Shown here piece by piece: positions 27,086 through 28,931 of a DNA stretch of 28,931 nt; positions within the stretch are counted from its first letter, which is position 1; each line of letters starts with the position of its first letter. The position numbers and the translations under genes were made by a program. The notes beneath the pieces were generated by a model. That model searched no databases. It was not told where the DNA came from and was given only the letters and a program-made list of their open reading frames with translations. The stretch covers positions 1-28,931 of IMG/VR virus record IMGVR_UViG_3300025896_000143; one strand, written 5' to 3'. This stretch comes from a virus.

Positions 27086-28931
27086 ATGGCTAATAACCAG
27101 TGGGTCGCTGACCCCAACGATCCTAGCCGGATGACTTACACCGACGAGCAGGGTAATGTCCATGTCGCGGTGAGAGACACCGGATCACAGGTTCAACGGG
27201 ATAAGAGCGGGACTGTAACTGATGTTACGTTCCCTAACTACAAGCCGCCCGCTGGTAAGCCCGCTTCTCAACAACCCGCTACTCCGCCCGAGCGTCGGGG
27301 GTGGGGTGATCGGTTCGCAGATAGTTGGACGGAGGCAGGACAACACGGCTCCATCGGAGTTATCTCGCGTAACGGCCTATACTACTCTGGTTACGGTAAA
27401 AAAGAAGTAGAGCGACTGTTCCCGAACCTCTCTCCCGAGGAACAGGACAAGAAGCGGTGGGAGCTTATCACTGCTACCCAGAAGCGTATGCGGTCAGAAG
27501 CTAACGCTCGTCGTGCTGCCGACCCTACTTGGAAGCCCGACCGGACTTTTGTTGAGCAAGTAACCTCTGGCGACTGGATTCCTGATCTGGCCGGTCAAAT
27601 CTTCGGTGGTTTCGGTCCTGAGAACGCTATCGCTCCCGGTGCTAACACTGCCCAGAGAGTTGCCGGACAGGGGGTCATCGGGGGTTTGACTAATGCGGCC
27701 TCGCAGGGTGCGGATATTCATGACTCCGTCGCCGATGATTTCGACGTATCGCAAGTAGGTATGGATGCCCTCGCTAGTATGGGTGGTCAGGCTATTCTCG
27801 AAGGTATCGGGAAGGTGGCGGCTCGTGGTAAGGCTCGGCTGTTTGGAGAAGAGCCGAGGGTCGATACTCCTGATGCCCCTGCTGCTCCGACTACTCCTGA
27901 GAGGTATGTCGTCCCTGTTGAAGACCGGGCTGGTATCGAAGATATGCTCCGGAGCGGTGCAAGTCTCGACGATATCAAGGCTAAGTATCCTCGGGCTGTG
28001 TTTGGGAAGAACGGCACCACTCTACAGTGGTATATCAACAACCGAGGGAAGTGGAAGAAGGTCAATTGGACCGGTGAAGACGCTCCCGGGGCCACCGGCT
28101 CTGGGGTTAACGAACCTATCGCTCCTAACACCCCCGATGAAATCGTAGTCACTGGCGATAAGTCAACTCTCGAACTCAAACCGTCCGATGCCATTGGTCC
28201 TAATGGAGAACGAGTAGAAGTTCTTCCTGAGAGACTCGATGATGGAGACGGTAGGACTTACCGTGAATTCCGCATCCGTGATGAAAACGGGGATATCACC
28301 CATCAAGGTGAAATCTACGATAACGGAATAGTTGCAGGACACGGGGAGCTTCCTGTTGACGCGAATTTCATCCGATTCGCCGCTAAGGGTCAGGAATCGT
28401 TAGATAACCTAGCTCCAGGTTCTCCGGTTGATCCTACTAAGAGCGTAGGAGCCCCGGATAATCTTGATCCGGAACTTGCTGCTAAGTTCGACGAAGAGTT
28501 TGGCTCACAGGCTCCTGTTGGACGCCACAACCCGGATAACTTCGTAGAGCCGGTTGTCTCCCCTTCGGGTAAGTTCACTCACGAGGTTACTGGTGAGGGA
28601 AAGAATGGGACTCGTCAGGTTTACGCCGAGTTCACTCCCGATGGTGCTGACAGTCCTCTGGAAATCCAAGTCACTATCGACAAGGATGGCTCTGCTACCA
28701 TCAACATCGAGACGAAGAAGATTGACACCGCTACGGAACACGCCGGGAAGACCGGTCCGGATGCGGTTCGTGAAGGTCTTGATGAAGTCCTGCAGGCGTT
28801 CCCCGATATCAAGGAAATCAAGGGGATTCGGAAAGTTGGTGATCGGACTGGTCGTGTAGAACGCGAGCAGAAGATTCCGGCTTCGGTTGTGGAGCGTATG
28901 CGTAAACGCGCTGCGGAGAAAGCAACTGCCG
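27086..28931 (+). CDS. Large internal virion / ejection protein (partial)
   Basis: 615 codons are open from the ATG at 27086 to the window edge, with no stop; the gene continues. The start MANNQWVADPNDPSRMTYTD is preceded by AAGGA and a short hairpin. Residues about 70-240 hold aromatic and helical segments (WGDRFADSWTEAGQHGSIGV, KKEVERLFPNLSPEEQDKKR) and a glycine/alanine-rich span (AGQGVIGGLTNAASQGADIH) that might contact membrane. Then come proline-rich linkers and polar beta-rich domains (ELKPSDAIGPNGERVEVLPE, TINIETKKIDTATEHAGKTG). The arrangement resembles the largest ejection protein of P22-like or T7-like phages. No lytic transglycosylase motif is visible in the part present, but one could lie beyond the edge. 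Confidence 0.68.
   Translation, partial: MANNQWVADPNDPSRMTYTDEQGNVHVAVRDTGSQVQRDKSGTVTDVTFPNYKPPAGKPASQQPATPPERRGWGDRFADSWTEAGQHGSIGVISRNGLYYSGYGKKEVERLFPNLSPEEQDKKRWELITATQKRMRSEANARRAADPTWKPDRTFVEQVTSGDWIPDLAGQIFGGFGPENAIAPGANTAQRVAGQGVIGGLTNAASQGADIHDSVADDFDVSQVGMDALASMGGQAILEGIGKVAARGKARLFGEEPRVDTPDAPAAPTTPERYVVPVEDRAGIEDMLRSGASLDDIKAKYPRAVFGKNGTTLQWYINNRGKWKKVNWTGEDAPGATGSGVNEPIAPNTPDEIVVTGDKSTLELKPSDAIGPNGERVEVLPERLDDGDGRTYREFRIRDENGDITHQGEIYDNGIVAGHGELPVDANFIRFAAKGQESLDNLAPGSPVDPTKSVGAPDNLDPELAAKFDEEFGSQAPVGRHNPDNFVEPVVSPSGKFTHEVTGEGKNGTRQVYAEFTPDGADSPLEIQVTIDKDGSATINIETKKIDTATEHAGKTGPDAVREGLDEVLQAFPDIKEIKGIRKVGDRTGRVEREQKIPASVVERMRKRAAEKATA

Noticed and set aside
1-28931. CRISPR array, insertion sequence, integrase, repressor or lysis genes
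   Set aside because: No direct-repeat/spacer pattern, transposase, recombinase, repressor or holin/endolysin motif was seen in any frame.

Overview
This is the central part of a double-stranded DNA bacteriophage genome, very probably a short-tailed podovirus-like phage. The morphogenesis genes follow the P22 order (terminase, P22-type portal, scaffold, 430-residue P22-type coat, gp4-like adaptor, gp10-like hub, tail/fibre proteins, ejection proteins). No integrase, repressor, lysis gene, CRISPR array or insertion sequence is visible. The host cannot be named from the sequence. A perfect sigma-70 promoter and a near-perfect sigma-54-type promoter suggest that host RNA polymerase is used.

The window has two diverging arms. 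Bases 1-12211 are read leftward and form a dense array of small phage-specific genes, mostly joined by TGATG, ATGA or short overlaps. At its downstream end (1-5442) is a cassette of peptide-bond chemistry: a partial ATP-grasp ligase, an Amidoligase_2 enzyme, an unrecognised 259-residue protein, a phiEco32-type COOH-NH2 ligase, a class II (Ntn) glutamine amidotransferase with a C-terminal zinc ribbon, and a class I (C26-type) glutamine amidotransferase/gamma-glutamyl hydrolase. A gamma-glutamylcyclotransferase-like enzyme lies further upstream in the same arm (8430-8813). Together they look like a pathway that makes, trims and recycles a glutamate- or amide-linked product or peptide tag. A 16-bp palindrome, TTGGCAARYTTGCCAA, occurs seven times in this arm, six times just upstream of a start codon. 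A tRNA-like RNA with an abnormal anticodon arm lies at 9559-9682.

Bases 12254-13374 hold no convincing gene and appear to be the control and possibly origin region. They contain a sigma-54-type promoter with two identical 16-bp upstream sites, a cluster of ten GTTCY pentamers, a G10 tract, an AT-rich block with five YTAGTATA octamers in both orientations, a leftward sigma-70 promoter, and a perfect rightward sigma-70 promoter preceded by A/T tracts.

Bases 13375-28931 are read rightward: a small HNH-like protein, TerS, TerL, portal, scaffold, coat, an intrinsic terminator, then adaptor, hub and tail proteins and at least three candidate internal/ejection proteins, the last running off the window. 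Three of the first four genes carry the same leader device, a TTCGTC/GACGAA hairpin whose 3' arm abuts the Shine-Dalgarno GGAG. The most interesting material is the amidoligase cassette with its orphan 259-aa member, the start-associated palindromes, the tRNA-like RNA, and the sigma-54-like control region.
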